In this document: positions 11,026 to 22,100 of the stretch, piece after piece
Position numbering within the stretch: the stretch's first letter is position 1
How the letters are laid out: each line of letters opens with the position of its first letter
Assembly: GCF_004379255.2 (NCBI RefSeq)
Contig: NC_056052.1
Span: forward strand, 14,478,589-14,542,588
Direction: 5' to 3'
Origin: Salvia splendens
Taxonomy: Eukaryota > Streptophyta > Magnoliopsida > Lamiales > Lamiaceae
Length of the DNA stretch: 64,000 nucleotides
Translations under genes and position numbers: made by a program
Notes under the pieces: generated by a model
Told to the model about the DNA's origin: nothing
The model's database searches: none
The model's input: the letters and a program-made list of their open reading frames with translations, nothing else

Positions 11026-11342
11026 TGTGAGTATGATGACTCAATCTCACCTAAGATCGAAGATGATTCCAGCTAAGTGAAGAAGAAGAGCTGTTAAAGC
11101 TGATCTCAAGCTTCAACACTCAGGAGCCGTCCGATGCGATCTTAATTGGGAGTTTAAATCCTGATCGTCCGATTCAACTAACCGTTGGATATTAGTTTTA
11201 AATGGCTGTTGTGAAATTAGTGAGTTAGTTTTCAATTTCGTGTGTGAGCTGAGCTCGTTTTTCTCTCTCGATTCAATAAGAAATTTTTCTTCCAAATCCA
11301 TTCCACACTTTCAATTCAAGCTCGCGTTCATCCAATCTAACA
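11026..11342 (+). repeat. Copia 3' LTR
   Basis: 317 bp, 99% identical to the 5' LTR by direct comparison (three differences). It is followed by the TAGGC duplication at 11343-11347. Confidence 0.93.
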
Positions 11343-11347
11343 TAGGC

Positions 11348-13093
11348 CTTAGCCATATCTAGCTTGAGGGCCAGATTAGGCGAGTTTGCCTTCTGAATGA
11401 GCGACCTGCCGATGTCGTGAATCAGTTCCTGAGCCAAGAGCACATTATCACTAAGCAAGCGACCCTTTACAAAACCGCTCTGGTTCGGCGCCACAACCTG
11501 AGGAAGCAGCGGCACCAAACGCGATGTCAAGATCTTGGAGATGATCTTGTTGGTCACGTTGCAAAGGCTGATCGGCCTGTACTCAGCCCAGGTCGCCGGG
11601 CTTGCCTTCTTCGGCAAGAGTATGATGGTCGTGGCTGTGAAGCTGCGGGGCATAGGAGCTCCTAAGAAGAAGTCCGCCACTACTGCCACCACCTCTGCTC
11701 CTACGATGTCCCAACAGTGCTGGAAGAAAAGAGACGAGAAGCCATCCGGTCCCGAGGCACTGTCCCCACTGATGCCAAAGACCGTCGCCCTCACCTCATC
11801 AAAGTCAGGAACTGCACAGAGGCCCTCGCGGTCCACGGACTCTGGGAGACCGCGCAAGAGATCAAGGTCCGGCTGCTCCAAGTGCTCAACGTCTGACGTG
11901 ACAAGCCGCTGGAAGTAGTCAACCGCCGACTGTCTGATGTCCTCCTCCGACGTGAGAGTCTGTCCTCCTGCCTGAATGGCGTGAATCCGGGACTTCACCC
12001 GCTTCTGTCGCACCCACCCGTGGAAGAATTTGGAGTTCCTTTCGCCTTCTGCCGCCCACCGAATGGCAGCCTTCTGCTTCTAGAAATCCTCCTCCATCCT
12101 AGTGCGGAGTACGTAGAAAGCGGTGCAACGGCTAAGCTCATTCCTGTGGGCACCCGTGGGGTCCCCGTCGTAAGCCGCCTACGCAGCGGCAACTGCCTCC
12201 TCTGCCTCCCTCAGCTTTTCAAAGATGTTCCCAAAGACCTCCCTGTTCCAACCCTTGAGAAAACCCTTAACTCTGCTGAGTTTGAACTGAAGATTAAGCA
12301 TGCCGAAGAAGCCCGTCTCCGCCGTCCACACTCTGGCAATCTCATCCCTGAAAGTGTGATGCCTAACCCACATGTTCTGAAACCTAAACGAAGGCCTCGG
12401 AATCTGAGCCGTGAGCTAGCACCGCACAAGCAAAGGGGCATGATCTGAAGAGATCCTAGGCAAATGAGTCACCCTAGTAGCCGCAAAGGCGGTCGTCCAG
12501 TGCTCCCCGAGAAGAACTCTGTCCAATCTCTCCCAGAGCCCACTCCTCGTCCATGTGAACGGTGGGCCATCAAAGCCTGGGTCCAGAAGCTGGCAGTCTG
12601 CTACGGCGTCGGCGAAGTCCATCATCTCTCCGTGCCTGTCTGTCGTGCTGCCCTGTCTCTCTTCCTCCAACAAGAAGATGTTGAAGTCACCACCAACAAG
12701 CCAGGGGGCCCCGTCAGTAGCTAGAGAGATGTCCCTGAGCTTATTCCACAGATCGTATCTCCCCTCCCTCGAGCACTTAGCGTACACAATGGAGAGATAG
12801 ATTGAAAAAGGGAATGTCGCAGCAGAAACTCGGACGTGAAGGACCTGCTCAGAGTCGTCAATGACCTCGACCTGCCAGTCCCTGTGAGAGAAGATCCAAA
12901 TCTTGCCGTTTGTGTTCGAACACCTAAACTGCAACCCAAATCGCCTACTAAAGAAAGAAGGCTGGGGATCCGTCTGGGGCTCAAGCACCGCGGCAAACAA
13001 AACACTGTACATATATACCATATTTTTTAAAGTGCCCTGGGTAGTAGAGTTGGCTATCCCCTGGGCATTCCAAATCATGAAGTGAGAAGACAT
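11348..13093 (-). pseudogene. LINE-1 ORF2, N-terminal part: endonuclease and start of RT (broken)
   Basis: The likely start is the ATG at 13091-13093 (MSSHFMIWNAQGIAN). The upstream codons in the same frame are not LINE-like. The AP-endonuclease-type domain shows GGDFNIFL, TWTRSGLWERLDRVL and the C-terminal SDHAPLLV motif. In-frame stops follow at 12416 and 12179 (both Gln in LINE-2 at that place) and near 12081 (Trp to stop in 'EEDF-W-KQKA'). The RT begins with 'SGDSASGPDGFSSLFFQ' and 'EYRPISLCNVTNKII'. The frame runs into the Copia element at 'DMAKAY' and resumes at 7229. Confidence 0.87.
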
Positions 13094-13100
13094 GGGAAAC

Positions 13101-15099
13101 TCAGTAGGCTCCCGAGGCCGAAAGCCTCGCCTTCTTCGATGAACCCTCTGCGGGAGGGGAAGTGCATCCAATGTACTGCAGCACCGGATCCGAGGTTTCA
13201 AGCCTCGTGTTCGGTACCTCACAAATCATATGATCCTGGTGGTCATCGCTGTCTACCTCAACCTCAGCATCATCCGAGGGAAAATCCTCCAAGGCCCCGA
13301 ACATGTTGTCGCCATGCACAACCATCGCTAGGGGGTCGTACCCAAAGCCGCGTGTAATAGATGGCGATCTGGACCTAGAGACCCTCTCTCTCCCTGACGA
13401 GGACTCATCTACCTCCATTCCCTGATGTCCCTCGCCGTCTGACACTGTCCTCGCCGAGGTGGCTTTCGCTTGCATCTTCTCTCGGTGCCTCTCTCGTCGC
13501 CTCTCGTACCAAGCTGCGCTCTTGAAGTTCTTCTTCTTCTTAGGCATGATGAACGTCGTCCCGAACAGCCTGTGAACCCTCTGCGACTACTGAAGAAGGC
13601 CCGGAGTGTAAGACGGGGCCAGGGGCCGGCTCTCTGATCACCAAGCCCTGGCTGCGCCTGTCCTGACGCCGTGGCTGTCCAACCTCAGGGGGTGGCCTCT
13701 CTGTAGCCTGCCTAGCAAAAGGCTGGAACCTCGGGCCCTGAGGCTGTATACTAGGGCCTGCCGGATGCGACTCTCCCTCTCTGTTGGGAGGAGGCCGGTT
13801 CTGTGGGGTCGGCCGTTGGGAGTAGTCCCTTTTTGGCGGCATAGGCCACCTCCCCGAAGCGTAGCATGACATTGCCGAGTGCCCCACGTGCTTGCACTCG
13901 TTACAATACAAAGGGATCTTGTCCCATTTCACCTTAAGTGTCACATGTTTACCTGCAATATCAATATCTATCTCCTCCGGAATAGGGCGCGACAAATCAA
14001 CCTCGACACAAATCCGAGCAAAGGAGACGCGAGATCTAGTAATAGTAGCCCGATCAACTTGGACTGGCTTACCAAGCATCTCACCAATAGCAATCAACGA
14101 GGACTCCTCAAATAAATGCACATGTAAGGCAAGAATATTACACCAAATAGACACAATAGGGATTTAAAAAAAGGGGTCAAAATCTGGGGTCCACTTAAAG
14201 ACACGCATAGGGTGATGCTCAACATACCAAACCGGCGAGTTATTAGGACCATTTAATATTTTCACATAGTCACGCATGTCGGAAAGTTGAATAAAAATAT
14301 GCTTTGCATTTAAGAAATTCCAATATAAAGAGCCCACAAGTTTGAGGTTACCTAGGGCCTTTTGAATTTGGTGGGCAGGAGGGATGGAGTGAGAGAATTT
14401 TCCGACGATGGCAGGTCCTATACGGTCTGCAAGCATATAAGTCTCATTAGCCGAAAAGAAAAGACACGGTTTACCTTCGACAATGCGGACTTCTCCCCTT
14501 TTGTCGGCTTTTTCTCTATCAAGCAAAATAGGACCGTCGGCCGGCTGCCCCATCTTTAAAATATCAGCCATAGATCTCCCAAAAAAAGTTCTTGTTCGGT
14601 CACCATTATTTTCAACCGAATTAGATGCATGTTCCTTAAGAAATTTCCCATGTGTTTCTTTGTCCAAGTGAGCTTCTGCCTCCATCCGATCAGCCCAAGA
14701 ATGGGGAGGAAGAGTAGCATTATTTGCAGCTTGGTTCGACGTTTGAGGCTGCTGGACAGCCGAAATAGGTGCAGCAGTTTGGGTGGCACAAATGGCAGTG
14801 ATTGCCGTGGCTGGAGGAGGCTGTCTGGAGGTGATGATAGGGGGGAAATCTTCCAAGTTTGAGCAGGCAATAACGTTGGTAGCTTGAGGTTGTGTGGGTG
14901 GTTTGTCTTTATGAAGGCTGGATTGTTTTTGGCCGGTGAAAAGAGCAGTGGCGAGGTCTTTACCAACGGCAGAAGCTGCCTGAGATGGACGAGGCATATG
15001 GTGGGTATTCTTTTTGAATTGAGCAGCATGTCTGGGTTTGGTTTGCATTTTTTTGGGCTGGGGGGGATTGGCATCAGGCAGATAAGTGGGCTGGGACAT
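13101..15099 (-). pseudogene. LINE-1 ORF1: nucleic-acid-binding protein with CCHC knuckle (broken)
   Basis: The frame starts with MSQPTYLPDANPPQPKK at 15099. After a proline-rich N-terminal part comes a DUF4283-like domain (SLYWNFLNAKHIFIQL, FKWTPDFDPFF), a premature TAA at 14164-14166 (LINE-4 has Glu there), then FARICVEVDLSRPIPEEIDI and a CCHC-type knuckle CNECKHVGHSAMSC. The frame stops at 13540. The following 148-codon frame (13101-13547, MPKKKKNFKS...) matches the C-terminus of the LINE-4 ORF1, where the lysine run continues the ORF1 frame, so a one-base deletion split it here. In plant L1 elements ORF1 binds the element RNA. Confidence 0.8.
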
Positions 15100-15194
15100 A
15101 ATTAGAAGGGAATTGGGCTGGGAAATAATTGGAAGGGAATTGGGCTGGGGTTGGAAGGATAATGGATGGGCTGGGAATTAATAGGGGAGGGACA

Positions 15195-15773
15195 TTAATT
15201 AAAAGAAGGATCCAGCAAAGGGGATACCTGGGCCGAGGAAGACTCAAATGAATTAATCGGCGGCCCGCTAACAAGGCCCGATTTCGCCTCCTGAACGACG
15301 AGTGTTCGAACCTCCATGAGGTCGAATTGATGACTTTCTTCAACCGAGGCAGCAGGTGTGAGATCCAGGGATCGATTCTCGACAGGAACAATTGACAGAT
15401 CACTAACTCCATTCATGCAGCCATGCCCTGCTGTCACACGCTGATCTTTCTCCAAAAAATGAGCCGCTTTTCCTTGATTTTTGGTACCTTCTAGTGATGG
15501 GTATTTCAGCTTTGCATTTAATGCATGTCCACTCCTCATGCAAGCATGCATGCTAGTTCCAATAGCTCCACAATTCTCAAAAAACGGCTGGTCATTCACG
15601 TCTGAAAAAGAGCCGTTCCTTCCATGCTTCGATGATGACTCGACGCCACCCACTCCACGATTCTCGTGACTTTGCACCTTCCCCAAGCATGGGTTCTCAC
15701 CCAAAGTCCTCTCCTGAAACCGAGGAGCTGCAACACGCGAATTTGCAAGGTACGAAACCGCTTCCTCTACCAT
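15195..15773 (-). CDS. Upstream ORF in the LINE-1 5' region, unknown function
   Basis: An open frame of 192 codons (MVEEAVSYLANSRVAAP...), 95 nt upstream of ORF1 and in another frame. A counterpart of 123 codons lies at the same place in LINE-4 (50089-50460), with a similar acidic/serine-rich character and alignable short blocks near the C-terminus (VQEAKSGLVSG versus VQQIGAASVVG). No domain is recognised. It may be a leader ORF or an N-terminal part of ORF1 separated by an indel. Confidence 0.4.
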   Translation of the reverse strand: MVEEAVSYLANSRVAAPRFQERTLGENPCLGKVQSHENRGVGGVESSSKHGRNGSFSDVNDQPFFENCGAIGTSMHACMRSGHALNAKLKYPSLEGTKNQGKAAHFLEKDQRVTAGHGCMNGVSDLSIVPVENRSLDLTPAASVEESHQFDLMEVRTLVVQEAKSGLVSGPPINSFESSSAQVSPLLDPSFN

Positions 15774-16072
15774 CTCCGTCGTCTTCCTCGGCGAGCGATA
15801 ATCACCATCAAAATGAGGGATGAAGATGACGGAAATTTAGAGAGAGAAAGTGACGAAAATAAAATGGCCGGAAAACGGCCAAAAACACGACGACGACTAA
15901 AACTAAAACGCTAGAACCACTCATAAGACTCAAACGAAGAAGATGGGTGGAAAAAACAAGAACAAAAAAAGTGAAAAAAGGACGAGATCGGATTTTGAAA
16001 AAACAAAGGGTTAGAGAGCATTGTGTGTTTTTAGTGTGTGTGATTTGCATGCAAGGGCATGAATGGTTTTTT
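15774..16072 (-). promoter_or_regulatory. LINE-1 5' UTR / internal promoter region
   Basis: The terminal 300 bp of the full-length LINE, ending at the TSD. L1-type LINEs carry their promoter here. I see no decisive motif. Confidence 0.5.
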
Positions 16073-16091
16073 CGTATAGGGTTTAGGGTTT
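16073..16091. repeat. Middle copy of the 19-bp target duplication (LINE-1 / SINE)
   Basis: cgtatagggtttagggttt is identical to 4512-4530 and 16266-16284. It closes LINE-1 on its 5' side and opens the SINE on its 3' side. Confidence 0.88.
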
Positions 16092-16265
16092 TTTTTTTTT
16101 AAATTAACTTCATATATTTATATCATATATATGAAGGAGGAAATTACAAATCAACTCCTATAACAAGGAGGAAAGACAAATTACGCCACCCAGGGTTCGA
16201 ACTCGAGACCTCTAGGATGGACGCGGTATCCAGCACCCTTTACCGCTAGGCCAAGGGGCTTGGAT
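16092..16265 (-). mobile_element. tRNA-derived SINE with clear pol III boxes and TSD
   Basis: The minus strand reads TTGGCCTAGCGGTAAAGGG (box A) and, about 45 bp further, GAGTTCGAACCCTGGG (box B) preceded by GAGGTCTC. The 3' part is AT-rich and ends in oligo(A) (T run 16092-16100). The 19-bp TSD flanks it. Its boxes are closer to the tRNA consensus than those of the other SINE copies here, which belong to another, more decayed family. Confidence 0.88.
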
Positions 16266-18271
16266 CGTATAGGGTTTAGGGTTTAGGGGTTAAGGTTTAT
16301 GGTTAGGGATTAGGTTTAGGGTTTTTTAGACGATGGATTTTTGCCGGAAAACACAATTAACTAATTTTTGGAGCTTATTTTTAATTTCTTAGTTTTCGTT
16401 TTGTTTCGTTTTGAGTTTAAAAATTTTAATAGCAATTTTGGGAATAAATTTGAACTTCTAGTTTTCATTTTATTTCCTACTGTATTTTAGGTTATTCTAA
16501 ACAATTATAAATACAGTGATTTCCTTTAGTTTTGACTATAATATTTAGACAATGGACTAAGGCCAATTTTCTAGTCTTTATTTTCTTTTCTTTAGAGTAT
16601 TTAAGGTTTTCTAAACTCTTATAAATAGTGTTGTCCTTGTTTTGAATACTGTTTTGGACAATGAATTTTGGACATTTCACATCATATAAGGAAAAAAATT
16701 AATTTACATTATTTTTGGATTATTATTTTTAATATTCTAGTTTTCGTTTCTTTTTCTTGTGAGTTTTCGGGATTTTCGTAACACTTATAAATAGGGATGT
16801 CCTTGTTTAGGGTTTAGGATTTGTGGTTTAGGGACAAGGTTTATGGTCTAGAGTTTTGGGTTTTGGACAATGGATTTTGGCCGAATAACACAATTTACTG
16901 TATTTGGGGCCTAATTTTAATTTTACTAGTTTTCGTTTTATTTCATAATGAGTTTTTAGGGTATTCTACGCACTCATAATATCGATTTCTTTGTTTTGAC
17001 TATATTTTTCAGAAAATGGATTACGGCCAATTCTCTAGTTTTCATTTTAATTCCTTTAGAGTTTTTAGGGTTTTCAAAACTTTTTTAAAAAGGCCATTGA
17101 TATGACTACGTTTTTTGGACAATGGACTCTGGCCATTTAACATTGTACACGAAAAAAATAATTTAATTTATTGTGGCAAAATTTTAAATTTCCTAGTTTT
17201 TTTTTGTTCCTTTTCAGTTTTAAGGATTTTCTAAACACTTATAAATCGCGATGTCCGTGTTAGGGCCTAGGATTTACAGTTTAGGGTTTGGGTTTTAGAT
17301 TTTTAGACGTTGGATTTCGGTTGAAAAACACATTTTACTGTTTTTTGGGGCTTCATTTTTATTTTCGTAGCTTTCGTTGTATTTCCTTTCGAGTTTTTAA
17401 TTTTTAATAGCAATTTTGGTGATAATTTTTATTTTCTAGTTTTTCGTTTTTTCCTACTGAAATTTAAGGGTATTCTAAACACATATAATTATCGATTTCT
17501 TTGATTTAACTATACTTTTCATACAATGGATTACGACCAATTTTCTAGTTTTCAATTTATTTCCTTTAGAGTTTTTAAGGTTTTCTAAATTCTATTAAAA
17601 AGTGTTGTTCTTGGTTTTACTACATTTTTTGGATAATGAATTTTGACTATTTCACATCATATAGGGAATAAATTAATTTATTATTTTGTGATTATTTTTA
17701 ATTTTCTAGATTTCATTTTATTTCCTTTTTCATTTTTTAGGATTTTCTAAACACTTATAATAGTGATGTTTTTGTTTAAGGTCTAGGGTTTAGGGTTTTT
17801 CTATAAAAAAAACTCATGTATAAAGGAGGAACTTAGAAATGATATCAAGAGGGCTCGAACTCGGCACCTCAAAACAATAATGTTTAAGCTCCATGCCGCT
17901 AGGACAAAAGCTCTGGATGAGTTTGGGTTTTGGGTTAGAGATTAGGTTTAGGGTTTTTTGACGATGGATTTTAGCCGGAAAACACAATTAACTGTTTTTT
18001 GAAACTTATTTTTAATTTATTAGTTTATGTTTTGTTTCGTTTTGAGTTTTAAAATTTTAATAGCAATTTTGGGAATAAATTTTAACTTTCTGGTTTTCAT
18101 TTTATTTCCTACTGTGTTTTTAGGGTATTCTAAACAATTATAAATATATTAATTTCCTTGAGTTTTGACTATAATATTTAGACAATGGACTAAGGCCAAT
18201 TTTCTAGCCTTTATTTTATTTTCTATTGAGTATTTAGGGTTTTCTAAACACTTATAAATAGTGATGTCCTT
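16266..18271. repeat. Satellite array: one complete 1.63-kb higher-order unit plus part
   Basis: The marker 'gacaatggactaaggcc' occurs at 16548 and again at 18181, 1633 bp apart. Between them nine or so subunits each start with a variant of 'acaatgga' (16343, 16548, 16651, 16864, about 17000, 17110, 17305, 17523, 17632). They share 'ttctagttttc', 'atttcct' and 'cttataaatagtgatgtccttg' words. TTTAGGG motifs recur. No ORF is believable. Confidence 0.87.
17801..17921 (-). mobile_element. SINE copy, 'actcatgtataaaggagg' variant, part of the satellite unit
   Basis: The minus strand shows TCCTAGCGGCATGGAGC and GAGTTCGAGCCC. The same variant occurs at 24500, 26661, 28296 and 51799 in the same unit position. 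Confidence 0.72.
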
Positions 18272-18650
18272 GTTTTTTTTTCCTAAAACACCATCACGAC
18301 GGGGGTTAAGGCGGACCCCCAACGTGTATATATCAAAAATCACCAAAAGAACATACATCAGCCAAGCCCAAAAGTGACTCGGTCCGCACGAGAGATCCAA
18401 TTCCCAAGAGCTAACAAAGCTACTATGGTATCCCCACAGACCGGGTACTAACCATCTAACAAAAGAGAGAATAAACATAACAAAGCTATACATCATAAAA
18501 AGAACAAGGATGATGGCCAAATGTTGGCCAAATCCGAAGGAAAACAAAAAACCATAGATCAAAACCACGAACCAAGTGAAGTAGTCATCCATCTCAATAT
18601 CTGAATCTGAAGTTCGGATAACCCAACTAGTCCTTCCTGACGAGCGACTT
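18272..18650 (-). mobile_element. LINE 3'-end fragment
   Basis: A poly(T) run (tail), the conserved LINE 3' terminus 'cctaaaacaccatcacg', the 3' UTR and the last ORF2 codons (RNase H tail ending ...FRF-type) break off at 'cgagcgactt' where satellite sequence resumes. This is a severely 5'-truncated LINE-1-type insertion. The empty satellite site appears altered and no clean TSD was found. Confidence 0.82.
18285..18592 (-). CDS. Small hydrophobic ORF after LINE ORF2 (fragment copy)
   Basis: From the ATG at 18590-18592, overlapping the ORF2 stop, this copy is open through the whole LINE 3' UTR and on into satellite sequence (frame stop at 18149). Only the first 100 or so codons are LINE-derived. 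It is rich in Phe, Leu, Val and Trp. It matches the LINE-3 copy with about 17 residue changes over 99, for about 22 base changes. Confidence 0.3.
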
Positions 18651-18670
18651 TGGGTTTAGGGTTAAGGGTT

Positions 18671-18791
18671 TTTAAAAAAAAAAACTCCTGTATAAAGGAG
18701 AAAATTTAAAATGATATCAAGATGGCTCGAACTCGGCACCTCAAATAATAATGTCTAAGCTCAATGCCGCTAGGGCAAAGGCTCTAGACGG
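18671..18791 (-). mobile_element. SINE copy, 'actcctgtataaaggag' variant
   Basis: The minus strand has CCCTAGCGGCATTGAGC and GAGTTCGAGCC. An oligo(A) tail is visible as T/A-rich sequence at 18670-18685. Confidence 0.72.
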
Positions 18792-18883
18792 GTTTTTTTT
18801 TTTTGATGTCAAGAGGGTTCGAACTCGGCACCTCATGTAATAATGTCTAAGCTTCTTGCCGCTACGACAAATGCTCTGGATGG
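18792..18883 (-). mobile_element. SINE copy, shortened
   Basis: It is directly abutted to the previous SINE. The minus strand has a box A-like GTAGCGGCAAGAAGC and box B GAGTTCGAACC, then goes straight into a T run at about 18793-18804 (its oligo(A)), so the usual AT-rich 3' body is missing. Confidence 0.65.
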
Positions 18884-18893
18884 TTTTTTTTTT

Positions 18894-19158
18894 CCTCAAA
18901 CACCTTAGCGGTGGGGGGTTAGGCATACCCCCAACCTGTCCATATCATCCAAAATGGTAAAAGTCATAAACATACATAGTCCAAGCCCGAAAGTGACTTG
19001 AAATTGAAAATCAAGCTAAGACAGCCCCACAAGTTGGGTGCTATCTATCAATCAATCAAGCAAAAAGCTATGTAAAAAAGGAACCAAAACATACGTGCCC
19101 ATGGTTGGTCATAAGGAAGAAAAAAGTTATACAAATCAAAAACTAAAAACCAAGTCGA
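18894..19158 (-). other. LINE-2 3' UTR
   Basis: Non-coding. In the frame where other LINE copies have the hydrophobic ORF there is a TAG after about seven codons. Only the terminal 'GGTGTTTGAGG' plus oligo(A) is shared with the other subfamily. Confidence 0.7.
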
Positions 19159-22100
19159 TCATCTATCTCGGTACCTGAATCTGAAGTTTGGATAGCCCAA
19201 CTGGTCCATCCTCACAAGTGCCTTCAAGTACCGAGGTGCTGTATCCGCATCGAAGAATGTGAGGGCAGGGGTCTGGACCCCCCTACCTGCTAAAAAATCC
19301 GCTGCTCGATTGCCCTCCCGATGGATGTGAGAGAAGCGCGTCTGCAGCTGTGAGAGCAAAAGACGAATGCTAACCATGTGGTGTCGCACGTCCGCTGCTC
19401 CCCTACGATCTGAAGTGAACACCGCGACCACTGCTGCTGCATCCAACTCGACCCAGACCTGTGATGTGAACTCCATAGCCATCCTCAGACCATGAAGAAG
19501 AGCAAGAAGCTCCGCCTCAAAGCCCGACGCGGCTACAAGGGGCGTGCAAAAGGCCCTCAGGAGAGAACCGTCTGAACCACGAACCACTCCCCTACCACCA
19601 GCCTGTCCAGTCGAGGTAGAAAAGGCCCCGTCTGTGTTCAGCTTCACCCAAGGAGCATAAGGTGGATGCCAAAGAACACTCAAGGACCTCAGAACTCGCC
19701 GGCGAGTAGGAGCCATGGGCATGAAATCGACAGCCAAGGTGCAACCACGCCAATGAAGGGGGACTAGCACACCCGCCGCCACCAAAGTCCGCAACTGATG
19801 TACAACCTGCCAAATCACATGGGAAGCACGAAATGAAATGTCGCGATGCTTGCAGCTATTTCTCTCCGTCCAAATGAACCAGTAGACCAAACAAGGAATA
19901 ATGAAGCTGATGTGCATGGTGGGAGCCCTGTGAGAGGACCTCCACCAGAAACCTAATCTAAGTGCAATATCAGTGCACGTGTGAATGTGTGTGCGTATAT
20001 CGGGAAACCAGCCATCAAAGTAGTCCCAAACAAACCTCGCCGACTGAATAGACACAAACAAATGCTGTAAAGACTAGACAGAAGAAGAAGAGACACAATA
20101 CAGACACTTGGAAGCAAGGGAAATACCATGGGACTGCACATGACAATCAACAGGGATCTTCTGAAGGAGGAGGCGCCAGATGAACACGGAGGTAGTCGGG
20201 GTCAGCCCAGCATTCCACACCATGCGAATGTCGAAGTGTCTAGGGGACCGAGTCTGGATGAGCTCCCAAGCTGAGGCCGTCGAGAACTCGCCATCACCAG
20301 TCAGACTCCATCGCATCACATCCCTACCGCCCACCTCAATCGGCACAGCCCTGATAACATCCAAAACATGCGCAGGCAAAGCATACCGAACAAGCAATTC
20401 ATGCAGTTTATCATCATGCCAAGCACCATCACGCAAGAAACAAGAAACCTTGTTGGGTGGGAAAGCAGTCCCAGGCTGACAATAGGTCCGAAGGGGACGA
20501 TCCCCGACCCACACGTCATCCCAGAAGCTGATCTTCCCCTCGCCAAGGGACCATCTAATGAAACAATGCACATGCTGCCTAATGACAGTGAGACGACGCC
20601 AAATAGGACTATCATACGAAGCACAAGGAGCAACAAAGACACGTCCACGATGATTACATTACTTACTCAAAGTGTATTGCGCCCACAAGGAATCCTGTGA
20701 GAGGAATCTCCACCAGAGCTTAATGCTGAAAGCGGTGACCAGCTCGGGGAGGCGACGGATGCCAAGGCATCCCTCATCCAACGACAAACAGATCTTATTC
20801 TTCCAACTGACCCAGTGAATCTTTTTCTGTTGTCCAACGGTGCCCCAAAAGAATCTGGCCATAATCTGCTCCAGCTCCCTCAACCAGTACCCATAGGGCT
20901 CCATGACCTGAAGGATGTGGAGCGGGATAGTCATCAGGGTGCTCTTGATCAGAGCAAGACGGCCCCCAAGAGAGAGATGTCTGTGGGACCAGCTGTGGAT
21001 CCGGTCCACCATCTTCTGTCGGATGTCGAGGAGGAAGTCAGCCTTCAGGTTGCCTTTATAGATGGGCACCCCGAGGTATGTGAAAGGGAACGAGCCCATC
21101 TGGAAGCCTCCGACCTCCGCCACCGTATCTGCCCATGATTCAAACCTCGGGTGCAAGAAGAAGTGACTCTTTCCCCGATTCACCATCTGACCAGACACTG
21201 CAAAATAGTGGTCAAGGCAGTGCGTGAGTCTCTCAACTGCCTCCCTATGCGCCCTGGTGAAGATGATGATGTCATCAGCATAGGAGAGGTGGGAGATGGT
21301 GGGCGATGATCTAACAGCTCTGTACGCCATGTCTGGATGGGAATCAACCAGCCTGTCCAAGCTCCTAGACAGGTAGTCTGCTGCGAGGACGAAGAGAGAT
21401 GGGGAGAGAGGATCTCCCTGGCGAAGGCCCCGCGTCGACTGGAAGAAGCCCGCAGGGGACCCATTCACCAGAACCGAGAACCAGCACGAGGAGATGCACC
21501 GTCTGATCATACTCACCCAACCCAGCGGGAATCCCATCCTCTCAAGCACCATGAGAAGAAAAGGCCACTGCACTCTATCATACGCCTTTGCCATGTCCAG
21601 CTTGAGTGCTAGATTAGGCGATGGGGCCCTCTTGAGGATCTTCCCCCCGATGTCGTGAATCATCTCCTTAGCCAAAAGAACATTATCGCAAAGCAAGCGA
21701 CCCTTCAGGAAACCACTCTGGTTTGGTGATGATCTTGTTGGTCACGTTGCAAAGGCTAATAGGCCTGTACTCCGCCCAAGTCTCTGGGTTGGCCTTCTTC
21801 GGCAGGAGAATGATCGTCGTGGCTGTAAAACTGCGAGGCATAGGGGCACCCAGGAAGAAGTCCTCGACTGCGGCGACCACATCTGCACCCACAATGTCCC
21901 AACAACGCTGGAAGAACAGGGACGAGAAGCCATCCGGACCTGAAGCACTGTCTCCACTGATGCCAAAAACTGCTGCTCTGACCTCATCTGAATCTGGCAC
22001 TGCACAAAGACCCGGGCGGTCCACTGAGTATGGCAAGCTGTGCAGGATGTCAAGATCGGGCTGTCCCAGCTGCTCGATGTCTGACGTGAGGAGCTGCTGA

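Larger units (their letters stand above)
7235..11342 (+). mobile_element. Copia LTR retrotransposon, young but defective
   Basis: A complete 4.1-kb element with two 317-bp LTRs, TGTGAG...TAACA ends, a PBS, a polypurine tract and a 5-bp TSD. The LTRs differ at only three positions, all transitions, so the insertion is recent. Even so its gag-pol lacks the protease and most of the GAG-pre-integrase region, lacks part of RNase H and has two frameshifts. It probably moved using proteins from another copy. Domain order (integrase before RT) places it in Copia. A Tork/TNT1-like lineage is my guess from the RNase H tail. Confidence 0.92.
4531..16072 (-). mobile_element. LINE-1: full-length but decayed L1-type LINE, split by a Copia element
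   Basis: Bounded by a 19-bp TSD, with the 3' poly(A) tail seen as the T run at 4531-4538. Reading from right to left it has a 5' UTR (15774-16072), an upstream ORF, ORF1 with a CCHC knuckle, ORF2 (endonuclease, RT, zinc-binding region, RNase H) and a 3' UTR ending in ...GGTGTTTGAGG plus oligo(A). Without the 4.1-kb Copia insertion and its extra TSD copy it is about 7.4 kb. ORF1 and ORF2 carry several stops and frameshifts, so this copy cannot be autonomous. Confidence 0.88.

Noticed and set aside
13101..13547. A third LINE ORF between ORF1 and ORF2 (MPKKKKN..., 148 codons)
   Set aside because: In LINE-4 the lysine-rich segment follows the ORF1 frame without a Met. A single-base deletion in LINE-1 explains the split, so it is the C-terminus of ORF1.
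16266..18271. CRISPR-like or simple minisatellite array
   Set aside because: Subunits vary from about 100 to 225 bp without spacers of constant size. The regular period is the 1.63-kb unit, and the host is a plant.
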